Position numbers and translations under genes: made by a program
NCBI GenBank assembly: GCA_017631855.1
Contig: JAGBSP010000025.1
Span: 1-43,357, forward strand
DNA length: 43,357 nucleotides
Source of the DNA: Clostridia bacterium
GTDB lineage: Bacteria > Bacillota > Clostridia > Oscillospirales > CAG-272
Direction of reading: 5' to 3'
Notes under the pieces: generated by a model
Database searches by the model: none
Told to the model about the DNA's origin: nothing
Seen by the model: only the letters and a program-made list of their open reading frames with translations
In this document: positions 1 through 8,212 of the stretch, piece after piece
How the letters are laid out: each line of letters opens with the position of its first letter
Numbering within the stretch: position 1 is the stretch's first letter

Positions 1-19
1 CACGGTCGGTGGACGGTAA
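1..19 (+). CDS. C-terminal tail of an upstream gene, probably tldD (partial)
   Basis: Reading in the second frame gives Thr-Val-Gly-Gly-Arg followed by TAA at 17-19. The ribosome-binding site of the next gene begins at this stop codon, so the two are probably in one operon. A glycine-rich tail followed directly by pmbA is what the C-terminus of TldD, the catalytic partner of PmbA, would look like. Only five codons are visible, so the identity is inferred from the neighbour rather than seen. Confidence 0.35.
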
Positions 20-28
20 GGAGGCGCT

Positions 29-1372
29 ATGAACTTTGATCAAGTAAAAAATATTCTGGTTTCCGAAGCCGATCGCAGAGGACTTTCGGAATACGAGGTC
101 TATTTTATGGAAACAGGATCGATGGGTGCCGAAACCTTAAAGGATGAGATTTCTTCCTTTTCTTCGGGCGTTCGCGGCGGCGTTTCCTTCCGTTGTATCG
201 TGGGCGGTCGCTTAGGTGCGGCGGCAACCGAGCTGATGGAAGAGCATGAGATGAGAGAGCTTGTAGATCGTGCCGTACAGTATGCGGCGGTGATCGAAAG
301 CGATGATCCTGTGATTTTCTATGATGGCGCGGAGTCTTATGCGACAAAATCGGTTTTGAACGCAGAAACTCCCGATGCGGCAACCTTGAAATCGGTTGCG
401 CTTGAGCTTCAAAGAAAGACCTACGGAGCAAGTGATCTCATTGCAGACGGAACGCAATCGGGAACCTTTGCGGGAACGGTGCGCCGAGCGCTTGTGAATT
501 CTCACGGATTAAATCTTTCGGATGAGTACTCTGCCTCTGGCGCATACGTGCAGGCGGTGGTAGAGAAGGACGGTGAGTCGCAGGACGCGTTTGACTGTTG
601 TCTTGGTTTAGATCCGTGCGATCTCGAGCAGCTTTCTGTCAATGCATCGAAGGATGCCATTGCTAAGATCGGTGCGGAAGAAATTGATTCCGGAAAATAC
701 GACGTGATTATTCAAGGAAAGCAGATGCGCGATCTTCTCTCCACCTTTTCGTCAGTTTTCTCGGCAAAGTCGGCACATCTTGGACTTTCCTTGTTGAAAG
801 GAAAAGAAGGAAGTGCGATTGCAAGCGATGCGGTGACCTTGATCGATGACCCGATGCGCAAGGATTTTTCCGCACAGGCTACGTTTGACGGAGAAGGTGT
901 GGCAACGCAGAAAAAGTCGGTGATTGAACAGGGAGTTTTGACGACACTTCTTTATGATCTCTCTACGGCAAAGAAGGCAGGGAAGATGTCGACGGGCAAC
1001 GGTCAGCGCAAAAGCTACGCAAGTCCCGTTTCGATTTCACCGTACAGCTTTTATTTTGCAGGTGGCGAGCTTTCCGAGGACGAGTTGAAAATTCGTCTCG
1101 ATCATGGCATTTATCTGACTGAGCTTAAGGGATTACACGCGGGCGCAAATGACGTTACAGGAGACTTTTCCATTGAAAGTGCAGGATTTCTTGTGGAAGA
1201 TGGAAAGATTTCCAAGGCGATAAAATCTTTTACGGTGGCAGGAAATTTCTTTGATCTGCTCAAAAATATTGAAGCCCTTTCGGACACGGTCCGCTTCGAT
1301 GCTTCTACGGGCTTTACTTCTTACGGATCGCCCGATGTGCTTGTGCGAAATATGAGCGTGGCGGGAAAATAA
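29..1372 (+). CDS. pmbA: PmbA/TldE, non-catalytic subunit of the TldD-TldE metalloprotease
   Basis: This 447-residue protein has the length and C-terminal signature of the PmbA/TldE branch of the TldD family: a HAGANDVTGDFSIESAGF block around residues 370-390 followed by LVEDGK. In known systems TldD and TldE form a cytoplasmic heterodimer that degrades unfolded peptides and trims leader peptides. The metal-binding HExxxH motif of TldD is absent; the nearest look-alike, HEMREL around residue 73, lacks the second histidine. That argues for the non-catalytic subunit. The start is ATG at 29 with AAGGAGG just upstream. The gene follows a probable tldD end and precedes the independent glyQS promoter. 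Confidence 0.88.
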   Translation: MNFDQVKNILVSEADRRGLSEYEVYFMETGSMGAETLKDEISSFSSGVRGGVSFRCIVGGRLGAAATELMEEHEMRELVDRAVQYAAVIESDDPVIFYDGAESYATKSVLNAETPDAATLKSVALELQRKTYGASDLIADGTQSGTFAGTVRRALVNSHGLNLSDEYSASGAYVQAVVEKDGESQDAFDCCLGLDPCDLEQLSVNASKDAIAKIGAEEIDSGKYDVIIQGKQMRDLLSTFSSVFSAKSAHLGLSLLKGKEGSAIASDAVTLIDDPMRKDFSAQATFDGEGVATQKKSVIEQGVLTTLLYDLSTAKKAGKMSTGNGQRKSYASPVSISPYSFYFAGGELSEDELKIRLDHGIYLTELKGLHAGANDVTGDFSIESAGFLVEDGKISKAIKSFTVAGNFFDLLKNIEALSDTVRFDASTGFTSYGSPDVLVRNMSVAGK

Positions 1373-1385
1373 AAGGGAAAAGCTC

Positions 1386-1414
1386 TTGACTTTTTCTCGA
1401 TTCTATGCTACAAT
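1386..1414 (+). promoter_or_regulatory. sigma-A promoter of glyQS
   Basis: TTGACT (1386-1391) and TACAAT (1409-1414) are separated by exactly 17 nt. The leader from the expected start near 1421 to the glyQS ATG is only about 54 nt. That is too short for a T-box riboswitch, which many Firmicute glycyl-tRNA synthetase genes carry. Confidence 0.8.
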
Positions 1415-1474
1415 ACTGTATTATAATAATTTAAAGATAATTTTTTGACAAAAGAAAAGGAAGGATCAACGATC

Positions 1475-2878
1475 ATGCAAAACACGGAAAAGACAATGGA
1501 CAAGATCGTGGCTCTGTGTAAGACCCGCGGCTTTATTTTCCCCGGCTCCGAAATTTACGGTGGCTTGGCAAACACTTGGGACTACGGTCCTCTTGGCGTA
1601 GAGCTCAAGAATAATGTCAAGAAAGCTTGGTGGAAAAAGTTTGTTCAAGAGAACAAGTATAACGTAGGCCTTGACGCCGCCATTCTGATGAATCCTCAGA
1701 CATGGGTAGCATCGGGACACTTGGCAGGCTTTTCGGATCCTCTCATGGATTGCCGTGAGTGCCACGAGCGTTTTCGCGCAGACAAGCTGATTGAAGAGTG
1801 GTGCTCGGAGAATGCTTTTGAGCTTCCCAAGCCCATCGACGCATTTACGCATGCAGAGATGAAGGAGTTTGTTGAGGAACACAATATTCTTTGTCCCACC
1901 TGCGGCAAGCATAACTTTACCGATATCCGTCAGTTCAACCTGATGTTTAAGACCTTCCAGGGTGTTACCGAGGATGCGAAGAATACCGTATATCTCCGTC
2001 CCGAAACAGCACAGGGAATTTTTACCAACTTTGTTAACGTACAGAGAACGACGCGTAAAAAGATGCCTTTCGGTATCGCACAGATTGGTAAGTCCTTCCG
2101 TAACGAGATCACTCCCGGAAACTTTATTTTCCGCGTTCGTGAGTTCGAGCAGATGGAGCTTGAGTTCTTCTGTAAGCCCGGTACTGACCTCGAGTGGTTC
2201 AACTATTGGAGAAGCTTCTGCCACAACTGGCTTTTGGCAATCGGCTTGAAGGACGAAAATCTCCGCCTTCGTGACCACGATCCCGAAGAACTTTGCTTCT
2301 ATTCCAAGGCAACGACCGACTTTGAATTTCTCTTCCCGTTTGGATGGGGCGAACTCTGGGGTGTCGCTGACCGTACCGACTATGACCTTACGCAGCATCA
2401 GAACACCTCGGGCAAGGATCTGACCTATTTCGATCAAGAAACGAATGAGCATTACATTCCTTATGTTGTTGAACCCAGCCTTGGTGTAGAGAGAAGTGTT
2501 CTAGCTGTTCTTTGTGATGCATACGATGAAGAAATCGTTGATCCTGAAAAGAATGATACCCGTGTGGTAATGCATCTGCATCCGTTCCTCGCACCCTTCA
2601 AGGCAGCAGTGCTTCCTCTGTCGAAGAAGCTTTCTGCGGGTGCGGAAAAGATCTTCGAGGAGCTCTCCCGCGACTTCTCCGTGGATTACGATGAAGCAGG
2701 ATCGATCGGTAAGAGATACCGCCGTCAGGATGAGATCGGAACTCCCTTGTGTATTACTTACGATTTCGATTCCGAAACCGACGGTTGTGTTACCGTTCGT
2801 GACAGAGATACGATGGAGCAGGTTCGTATTCCGATTACCGAGCTCAAGTCTTATATCGAAAAGGTTATCGCGTTCTAA
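1475..2878 (+). CDS. glyQS: Glycyl-tRNA synthetase, single-chain alpha2 type
   Basis: This 467-residue class II aminoacyl-tRNA synthetase charges tRNA-Gly with glycine in the cytosol. The N-terminal [20 protein letters not shown] block is typical of the homodimeric (archaeal/eukaryote-like) GlyRS rather than the alpha2beta2 GlyQ/GlyS enzyme. Two CxxC pairs (CREC and CPTC) form a probable zinc-binding insert. Motif 2 is seen at [19 protein letters not shown] and motif 3 at GVERS, followed by an anticodon-binding domain. ATG 1475 is chosen because AAGGAAGG lies about 10 nt upstream; an in-frame extension to 1445 has no such site. Codon choice is strongly biased, as expected for high expression. 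The gene has its own promoter and terminator. Confidence 0.96.
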   Translation: MQNTEKTMDKIVALCKTRGFIFPGSEIYGGLANTWDYGPLGVELKNNVKKAWWKKFVQENKYNVGLDAAILMNPQTWVASGHLAGFSDPLMDCRECHERFRADKLIEEWCSENAFELPKPIDAFTHAEMKEFVEEHNILCPTCGKHNFTDIRQFNLMFKTFQGVTEDAKNTVYLRPETAQGIFTNFVNVQRTTRKKMPFGIAQIGKSFRNEITPGNFIFRVREFEQMELEFFCKPGTDLEWFNYWRSFCHNWLLAIGLKDENLRLRDHDPEELCFYSKATTDFEFLFPFGWGELWGVADRTDYDLTQHQNTSGKDLTYFDQETNEHYIPYVVEPSLGVERSVLAVLCDAYDEEIVDPEKNDTRVVMHLHPFLAPFKAAVLPLSKKLSAGAEKIFEELSRDFSVDYDEAGSIGKRYRRQDEIGTPLCITYDFDSETDGCVTVRDRDTMEQVRIPITELKSYIEKVIAF

Positions 2879-2890
2879 TCGTGATAACTT

Positions 2891-2938
2891 CATACAAAAA
2901 GAACCCCGACCGAATTCGGTCGGGGTTCTTTTTGTATG
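2891..2938. terminator. Bidirectional terminator in a perfect 48-nt palindrome
   Basis: The 48 bases are their own reverse complement. The GC-rich core GAACCCCGACC pairs with GGTCGGGGTTC around a central GAATTC, flanked by A5 on one side and T5 on the other, so it terminates glyQS (plus) and the convergent substrate-binding protein gene (minus). The minus-strand stop codon lies at the palindrome's edge. Confidence 0.93.
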
Positions 2939-4849
2939 TTATGCTTCGGCAACAGGCTCGGAAGCATCTTCCTCTTCCTCTTCAGAAGGGATATAGAGCT
3001 GATAATCCTTCATCTTCAGTTTAGCAAACTTCGGAGAACCGTAGTAGTCAAACTTAACGCGGGAAAGCACGTCTTTGTTGACGAGCATTGCGTTCTGATT
3101 ATAAACAACCGGAATGATGGGAAGGTCTTCCATCAAAATCTCTTCTGCTTCGTGGAGCAGAGTAGCGCGCTTTTTGGCATCGGTTTCCTCAAAGGCATCG
3201 TTAATCTTTTCGTCGAAATCAGGATTGTTATAACCGGTAAAGTGAACGGGAATATTAAAGGTAGTGCTGTATTTCTCAATTGCAGCGCCACCGGTGTAAT
3301 ACTTCGCAAAAGGAGCGAGTACGGTGAGCGGATCGGGCGTGAATGCTACGTAGTCGATCGCAGCAACTTCAAACTTGCCCTGCTTGTAATTTTCTGCAAA
3401 GACGTCATCCTTAACGCCAAGCAGAGGTTCGCCGGTAGCTTTCTGGATATCCGAGTTGTTGATCAGCTTTTCCGGTACAAGAGCAACGTGGAATCCGAGT
3501 TCGTTCCAAGCTTCTGTGACCATTTCTGCGATTGCAACGTGAACATCGTCATAAGCGGGAACCGAAATGGAGAACATAAATTCGGAAGGATCGATACCTG
3601 CTTCATCAAGAGCAGCCTTGGCAGCTTCCATATTTGCGGAGGTTGCCAAAATGTCACCGCCAACCTCACGGAAGAGATCACGCTTGGAATCCTTTTCAAA
3701 GACACCGTAAGGAACGAGTGCGGTAGCAGCTTTTGCAAATACCACTGCTTCTGCAATTGCCTCGCGGTCAATCGCAAGCGAGAGTGCCTTACGAACGTTT
3801 TCGTTAGCAAAGATCTTTTCGCCATGCTGACCTTCAACCAAGGTCGGAGAGAAGGGAAGCTTTCCTTGTTGCATGGATTTGAAAGAGTAGTCCTTGTTGT
3901 AGTAACGAATAACTGCGTTTTCGTTGAGTACGTAAGAATGGGTGCTCATCGCATCCGAAATCTCAGCTACGTCCTTCCAATCTCCGCGTACCGACAGCGG
4001 AATGTCACCAATGAAGAAGAGGTCTCCGTTTTCATAAGCGGACATAATCTCTTCATCGGTTTTGGAGTAGTCGACAATCAAACGGTAGGGACGTACGTAT
4101 TTATCTTCATCGTCTTTTTCCTGATCACGCAGATAATAGGGGTTACGCTCCAGAAGCAGCTTGCCGTCTGTTTCGGAGTAGACAACTTCTCTCACTTTAT
4201 AAGGTCCGCTCGCAGGGAAGATAGCAGGCGATTTTGCCCAGTCGTTATAATCTTCTACTGCATTTACTGCCGTTCTACGAACAGGCGCCAAAGCGAAACT
4301 AGTCAGTTTCAAAAGGAACTGATCGTAATCGATCTTTCCTTCAAAAAAGATGATCAATTCATGCTCGTTGACAGGCTGAATGCCGACGTCATCAATGGAA
4401 ATGTTGCCTTCTTTAGCAGCACGTGCACCCTTGATATCAAACAAAAGCGAAGCACATTCGTAAGAGTTGTTCACATCAAGAATTCTTTGCCAAGTATCTG
4501 CAACGTCATTTGCTTGCAGAACGACCTTGTCCGACCAAGACGTTTCCTTCAAGGTGATGTGCATTTTGTATTCGTTGTTCTTTTCGTCTTCGATGATCTT
4601 ATATTTCTCGACCAAGGATTTCTGTACTTTGCCTTTTGCGTCCAGAACGAAAAGGTTGTCATAAATCAAACTGATAACTCTGAGCGCAGCCTCGTTGCCG
4701 TAAGCGGCAGCAGGGTCAAAGTTATAGAGCGGGTCGGTAAGATACATGGAAATTTGCGCGCCTTTGTCATCGGGATCCTTCGCACAACCAGCGAGAACCG
4801 GAAGAATCATCAACAAACAAAGGATAAGGGAAATGATTCTTTTCATCAT
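2939..4849 (-). CDS. Peptide-type ABC transporter substrate-binding lipoprotein (family 5, OppA/DppA-like)
   Basis: This 636-residue extracytoplasmic solute-binding protein captures oligopeptides or similar ligands for an ABC importer. A lipoprotein signal is clear: MMKR, a hydrophobic stretch, then the lipobox LAGC with lipidated Cys22. The body has the family 5 layout, including NENVRKALSLAIDREAIAE and the C-terminal lobe. The tail ends in an unusual acidic run (EEEEED). Two consecutive ATGs are possible starts, with GGAGGAGG about 12 nt upstream. It is monocistronic, with its own promoter and terminator, and no permease or ATPase gene is adjacent, so its partner components must be elsewhere. 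The ligand cannot be inferred. Confidence 0.88.
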   Translation of the reverse strand: MMKRIISLILCLLMILPVLAGCAKDPDDKGAQISMYLTDPLYNFDPAAAYGNEAALRVISLIYDNLFVLDAKGKVQKSLVEKYKIIEDEKNNEYKMHITLKETSWSDKVVLQANDVADTWQRILDVNNSYECASLLFDIKGARAAKEGNISIDDVGIQPVNEHELIIFFEGKIDYDQFLLKLTSFALAPVRRTAVNAVEDYNDWAKSPAIFPASGPYKVREVVYSETDGKLLLERNPYYLRDQEKDDEDKYVRPYRLIVDYSKTDEEIMSAYENGDLFFIGDIPLSVRGDWKDVAEISDAMSTHSYVLNENAVIRYYNKDYSFKSMQQGKLPFSPTLVEGQHGEKIFANENVRKALSLAIDREAIAEAVVFAKAATALVPYGVFEKDSKRDLFREVGGDILATSANMEAAKAALDEAGIDPSEFMFSISVPAYDDVHVAIAEMVTEAWNELGFHVALVPEKLINNSDIQKATGEPLLGVKDDVFAENYKQGKFEVAAIDYVAFTPDPLTVLAPFAKYYTGGAAIEKYSTTFNIPVHFTGYNNPDFDEKINDAFEETDAKKRATLLHEAEEILMEDLPIIPVVYNQNAMLVNKDVLSRVKFDYYGSPKFAKLKMKDYQLYIPSEEEEEDASEPVAEA

Positions 4850-4912
4850 TGTTGGAAAACCTCCTCCAAAAAATCAAACTGTAATGCCCAAAAGAGGGCT
4901 ATTGTTCATAAC

Positions 4913-4941
4913 ATTATAACATTTTTTTTTACTAAAATCAA
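4913..4941 (-). promoter_or_regulatory. sigma-A promoter of the substrate-binding protein gene
   Basis: On the minus strand, TTGATT (4936-4941) and TATAAT (4913-4918) are 17 nt apart. The leader is about 55 nt long and contains a small GCCC/GGGC hairpin upstream of the ribosome-binding site. Confidence 0.8.
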
Positions 4942-4986
4942 TCGTATTCTGAGAAACATTTTTCCTGTTTTTCATTTTTGGTTAAG

Positions 4987-5016
4987 TGCACAATCCTATT
5001 GATTTTTAATTGTGCA
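4987..5016. repeat. 8-bp inverted repeat upstream of gpr
   Basis: TGCACAAT (4987-4994) and ATTGTGCA (5009-5016) are exact inverted copies with a 14-nt AT-rich spacer, in the 219-nt divergent interval between the substrate-binding protein gene and gpr. It could be a regulator site or a small hairpin. I found no confident promoter for gpr here. Confidence 0.5.
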
Positions 5017-5068
5017 ATTTTTACATAAAAACAGAAGAGTTGTCAAAGAAAATGAAGGAGAAAACAAA

Positions 5069-5926
5069 ATGGAAAGAAGTGTTTTTTATGATCTTGCCTG
5101 TGAAAGCTCTGTAAAAAAGGAATCAGAAGAAAAAAGTATTAAATTTTGGGAAAGCGCCTCGGGGAATCTTCAAATTCGATGGGGGGAAGACGAACATCAT
5201 GGACGCTATGCGGTATTCTTTACGAATCCCCTCTATTGGATGGAAGATGATTATTTTTTGACAGTGCGGGATAAGGTTTCGGAAGAGATTGTAAACTTGT
5301 TTAAAGAGTATATGCCGAAGCAAAAAGAAAGGTCGCTTGAATTGCTTGTGATAGGACTTGGTAATCCAAAAATGACGGCGGATGCGCTTGGCGCGGAGGT
5401 CGTGGAACGGGTAATGGTGACTAGGAAGCTCTACGAGCCTTCGGAATGCTTTTTGGCTATGAGCGTTTCGGCAATTTCTATCGGAGTTCTTGGAACAACG
5501 GGAATTGAAACCTTGGAGCATCTTAGGGCACTGTGTCATCAAATTCGTCCGGATCTCGTGCTTACCGTAGATGCGCTGGCGGCAAAGCGGAGCGAACGCC
5601 TTGGAGCAACAATACAGATATCCTCGGGAGGGATTTCTCCGGGCTCCGGAGTAAAGCAACCTCAAAAACGACTGAGTCGTCAAACCTTGGGCGTTCCCGT
5701 AGTGAGCATAGGTGTTCCTACGGTCATTCACGCGTCTGCAATTCTACGCGAATCCTTCGAAAAGCTGGGGATACTCGAATGGGAGAGCGCGAGAGAGATT
5801 GTGGCACGGGAAGGGGATTTTTTCGTCATGCCAAAGGAAAGTGATCTTCTTTTGCGAGAGTCGGCAAATCTTCTTTCTTCCGCAATCAATCGGGCGTGTG
5901 TGCGGTTTTCGGAGGAGCGCACATAA
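5069..5926 (+). CDS. gpr: GPR endopeptidase (spore germination protease)
   Basis: This 285-residue peptidase of family A25 starts degradation of the small acid-soluble proteins that coat spore DNA when the spore germinates. Family-defining blocks are present: VIGLGNPKMTADALGAEVV and LTVDALAAKRSERLG, which hold the two conserved aspartates needed for activity, and ISPGSGVKQPQKRLS. ATG 5069 is chosen because AAGGAG (5055-5060) precedes it by 8 nt; the frame is open further upstream but without a better site. It is directly followed by spoIIP, the classic Bacillota arrangement. In known spore formers the protein is made in the forespore as an inactive zymogen. Confidence 0.95.
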   Translation: MERSVFYDLACESSVKKESEEKSIKFWESASGNLQIRWGEDEHHGRYAVFFTNPLYWMEDDYFLTVRDKVSEEIVNLFKEYMPKQKERSLELLVIGLGNPKMTADALGAEVVERVMVTRKLYEPSECFLAMSVSAISIGVLGTTGIETLEHLRALCHQIRPDLVLTVDALAAKRSERLGATIQISSGGISPGSGVKQPQKRLSRQTLGVPVVSIGVPTVIHASAILRESFEKLGILEWESAREIVAREGDFFVMPKESDLLLRESANLLSSAINRACVRFSEERT

Positions 5927-5949
5927 CCGAAAAACTCCTCGCATATAAT
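5921..5949 (+). promoter_or_regulatory. Candidate sigma-E-type promoter of spoIIP
   Basis: CATATAAT (5942-5949) matches the sigma-E -10 consensus, as I recall it (CATAcAnT), at all but one fixed position. A weaker -35-like ACATAAC (5921-5927) lies 14 nt upstream, over the gpr stop codon. The ATG of spoIIP is 33 nt downstream. spoIIP is a sigma-E gene in Bacillus subtilis; the assignment here is by motif only. Confidence 0.4.
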
Positions 5950-5982
5950 GAAACGAATGAAAATCGAAGCTCGGGAGGAAAA

Positions 5983-7197
5983 ATGAAAAATCCAGCGTTA
6001 AACTCACCCCAAAAAGTACCGTTATTGGAAGAGACTACACGAGAAAAAATACGCTTTGAGCAACAAAGAGTAAGATGGAAAAAACGATGGTATCGCATCT
6101 ATTTTGCCACGGCAGGAACGGCACTTTTTTTGGCTATCGTGGTACTTTTTCTTGGAATGATTGAAGGAAAAAGCGGATTTCTTTCCTCACTGAGTGCAGG
6201 CTTGATGCGCTTGGAATTTATGGATCTTTCGGGAAAAGAAAAGCCGAAGGAGAAAAACGAAGAGTTGTCCGATGATGAAACGAAAGATGTCTGGTATCCC
6301 GTAGAAAAGCCTTTGCCCGATATTCCTGAAGAAGAAACGCCGAAGAAGGAACCGATGACCTTTGATCAGCTATATTCCTTTGATTATGCCGCGGTACCAA
6401 ACGGAGCGCTTCCCATTCTTCCAATGGATCTTTCACTTTCTTCCTATGGCGCGGGATATATCCAGAATTTTACAGGATTTTCTCCCGATACGGAGGCGTT
6501 GCTTTACGGAGAACTTCGGCGTGATCCTTCGGTGGAATATTTGTCGCGTTCGGACAAGCCCAGTGTTCTGATTTTACACACGCACGGGACAGAGTCATAC
6601 AGCCCCGACGGAGCGATCTCTTACGTGGACGGAGCGGAATCCTTGCGAAGCGAAAATCTCGAAGAAAACGTCGTTTCGGTTGGAAAGGTGTTAGCCGATG
6701 CTCTTGAGTCACGCGGAATTTCGACCATTCATTGTACGGTATTGCACGACCGAGTGCAGTATAAGGATTCGTATGCCCGTGCCGAGGAAACTATTCGTGA
6801 CTATCTTGCCGAGTATCCTTCTATTAAACTTGTGATCGATCTCCATCGTGACGCCGTGATTAAATCTACGGGAGAAATGATTCGTCCCGTAACACTGAAC
6901 GAAAAGGGGGAAGCAACCGCACAGGTGATGTGCGTGGTGGGAAGCTCGTGGAACGGAGAAAAGAACGAGCGCTGGGAAGGGAATCTCGCCTTGGCGCTTA
7001 AATTTCGCGCTGCGTTGAATGAAAAAACACAAAATCTCTGCCGTCCCCCATATCTTCGGGGAGCAACCTATAATCAAGAGCTGGCTCCGTATTCATTGCT
7101 GATCGAGATCGGTGCTTGCGGTAACAGCCTGCTCGAAGCTAAGCGCGCGGCACTCCTAATTGCGGATGCTCTGAGCGAATTGATACCGAAATTGTAA
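5983..7197 (+). CDS. spoIIP: Stage II sporulation protein P, peptidoglycan hydrolase of engulfment
   Basis: This 404-residue membrane-anchored protein is the cell-wall amidase/endopeptidase of the SpoIIDMP machine, which thins septal peptidoglycan so the mother cell can engulf the forespore. A basic N-terminus leads into one membrane segment (around residues 30-55), then an acidic, proline-rich linker and the catalytic domain with VLILHTHGTESYSP, DLHRDA and LIEIGACGNSLLEAKRAA, which carry the expected zinc-binding histidines and glutamates. ATG 5983 follows GGGAGGAA with short spacing. The open frame runs back into gpr but has no better start. It lies 56 nt after gpr. Confidence 0.95.
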   Translation: MKNPALNSPQKVPLLEETTREKIRFEQQRVRWKKRWYRIYFATAGTALFLAIVVLFLGMIEGKSGFLSSLSAGLMRLEFMDLSGKEKPKEKNEELSDDETKDVWYPVEKPLPDIPEEETPKKEPMTFDQLYSFDYAAVPNGALPILPMDLSLSSYGAGYIQNFTGFSPDTEALLYGELRRDPSVEYLSRSDKPSVLILHTHGTESYSPDGAISYVDGAESLRSENLEENVVSVGKVLADALESRGISTIHCTVLHDRVQYKDSYARAEETIRDYLAEYPSIKLVIDLHRDAVIKSTGEMIRPVTLNEKGEATAQVMCVVGSSWNGEKNERWEGNLALALKFRAALNEKTQNLCRPPYLRGATYNQELAPYSLLIEIGACGNSLLEAKRAALLIADALSELIPKL

Positions 7198-7204
7198 AAA
7201 AATC

Positions 7205-7281
7205 TCCAAAAACGGAAAAATATTTCCAAAAACCTCTTTACAAACGAAAAAATATATGGTATAATAATTCCGTAATTGGAA
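7205..7281. promoter_or_regulatory. Candidate operator elements around the S24 repressor promoter
   Basis: Two inverted repeats frame the core promoter: GGAAA-AATA-TTTCC (7214-7227) just upstream of the -35, and TTCC-GTAATT-GGAA (7268-7281) just downstream of the -10. In addition TCCAAAAAC occurs at 7205-7213 and again 20 bp later at 7225-7233, two helical turns apart. GGAA/TTCC half-sites recur throughout. This is a reasonable autoregulatory operator layout, but binding is inferred. Confidence 0.45.
7237..7265 (+). promoter_or_regulatory. sigma-A promoter of the S24 repressor gene
   Basis: TTTACA (7237-7242) and TATAAT (7260-7265) are separated by 17 nt. The predicted transcript start lies inside or next to the downstream GGAA/TTCC inverted repeat. 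Confidence 0.78.
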
Positions 7282-7299
7282 AATGGAGGTTGGCAAGAG

Positions 7300-8112
7300 A
7301 TGGATTATATCGATCGAATCAAACAACTGAAAAACGAGCAGAAGATCACCAACGACCGTCTTTCGGAAATGACGGGAATCCCTCTTGGTACGCTCAGTAA
7401 AATTTTGGCAGGTATTAGCGATTCTCCCAAGCTTGCAAACATTGTTTCTATTGCTGAAGCGTTGGGAAGCTCGCTTGATTACATCGTCAGCGGAGTAGAG
7501 CAAAATCATCATAATTATACGTTGAGCGAGGATGAGATTGCACTGATCGAGGATTATCGCGCGCTTGACGGATTTGGTCGGGAGCTGACGCGTATGGTCG
7601 TCTCCAAGGAGGGGGAACGTGTGCAGAGTACTCTGACGCCGATGATGGAGATCAAGCAGCAAAAGACCGAAAAGAAGACAAGCGCCAAGATCCTCACGCC
7701 AAACTTTGGCGAGGCTCGCCGTACAGGGGTTGGTAAGCGATCAATCCTTCTTTACGATCTTCCCGTTTCGGCAGGACCCGGTGTTTATCTTGACGATGAG
7801 CTAGCTGAAGAAATTCAAGTGCCCGATAACGAGAAAACGCAGGCAGCAAGCTTTGCGTTGCGCATCCAGGGCAACAGTATGGAGCCGAAATATCACGACG
7901 GGGACGTGCTTCTCGTAGAAGATACCGATGCCATCGAAGTGGGCGAGCTTGGCATTTTTATCCTCGATGGAAACGGATATTTCAAAAAGTATGGTGGAGA
8001 TTGCCTGATTTCGCTCAATCCAGAATACGGTGATATTCTTCTCAAAGAGTATGCAGAAGCGGTCTGTTGTGGTCGCGTCATCGGAAAACTCAAAAAGAAA
8101 GTCAGTGTGTAA
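7300..8112 (+). CDS. XRE-family repressor with LexA/CI-type S24 self-cleavage domain
   Basis: This 270-residue two-domain regulator begins with a Cro/CI helix-turn-helix (residues 1-65, with NDRLSEMTGIPLGTLSKIL) and ends with a peptidase S24 domain. The S24 signature GNSMEPKYHDGD supplies the catalytic serine (Ser193) and YFKKYG the lysine (229-230), about 36 residues apart as in LexA. An Ala-Gly pair in LPVSAGPG (158-159) is a plausible autocleavage site. Such proteins repress their targets until RecA filaments trigger self-cleavage. No phage genes are nearby and the DNA-binding domain is not LexA's winged helix, so it is a stand-alone stress repressor of unknown regulon. ATG 7300 has GGAGGT 9 nt upstream. 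Confidence 0.88.
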   Translation: MDYIDRIKQLKNEQKITNDRLSEMTGIPLGTLSKILAGISDSPKLANIVSIAEALGSSLDYIVSGVEQNHHNYTLSEDEIALIEDYRALDGFGRELTRMVVSKEGERVQSTLTPMMEIKQQKTEKKTSAKILTPNFGEARRTGVGKRSILLYDLPVSAGPGVYLDDELAEEIQVPDNEKTQAASFALRIQGNSMEPKYHDGDVLLVEDTDAIEVGELGIFILDGNGYFKKYGGDCLISLNPEYGDILLKEYAEAVCCGRVIGKLKKKVSV

Positions 8113-8128
8113 TTGCATAGAATGTAGT

Positions 8129-8165
8129 CCTTCGGTCAGCGGTTGGCTGACCGAGGGATTTTTTT
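8129..8165 (+). terminator. Intrinsic terminator of the S24 repressor gene
   Basis: A 12-bp stem, CC-TTCGGTCAGC (8129-8140) with GCTGACCGA-GGG (8146-8157), is followed by a run of seven T. Confidence 0.9.
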
Positions 8166-8212
8166 GCTTTTTTTGGGAAAACTAAGAGCAAATCAAAAAA
8201 TGGAGAGATGTT

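Noticed and set aside
1466-2452. Open frame on the minus strand within glyQS
   Set aside because: Shadow of a strongly codon-biased gene, with no homology pattern of its own.
2936-5002. Open frame of 688 codons on the plus strand opposite the substrate-binding protein gene
   Set aside because: Antisense shadow of a clear lipoprotein gene; it also crosses that gene's promoter and signal-peptide region.
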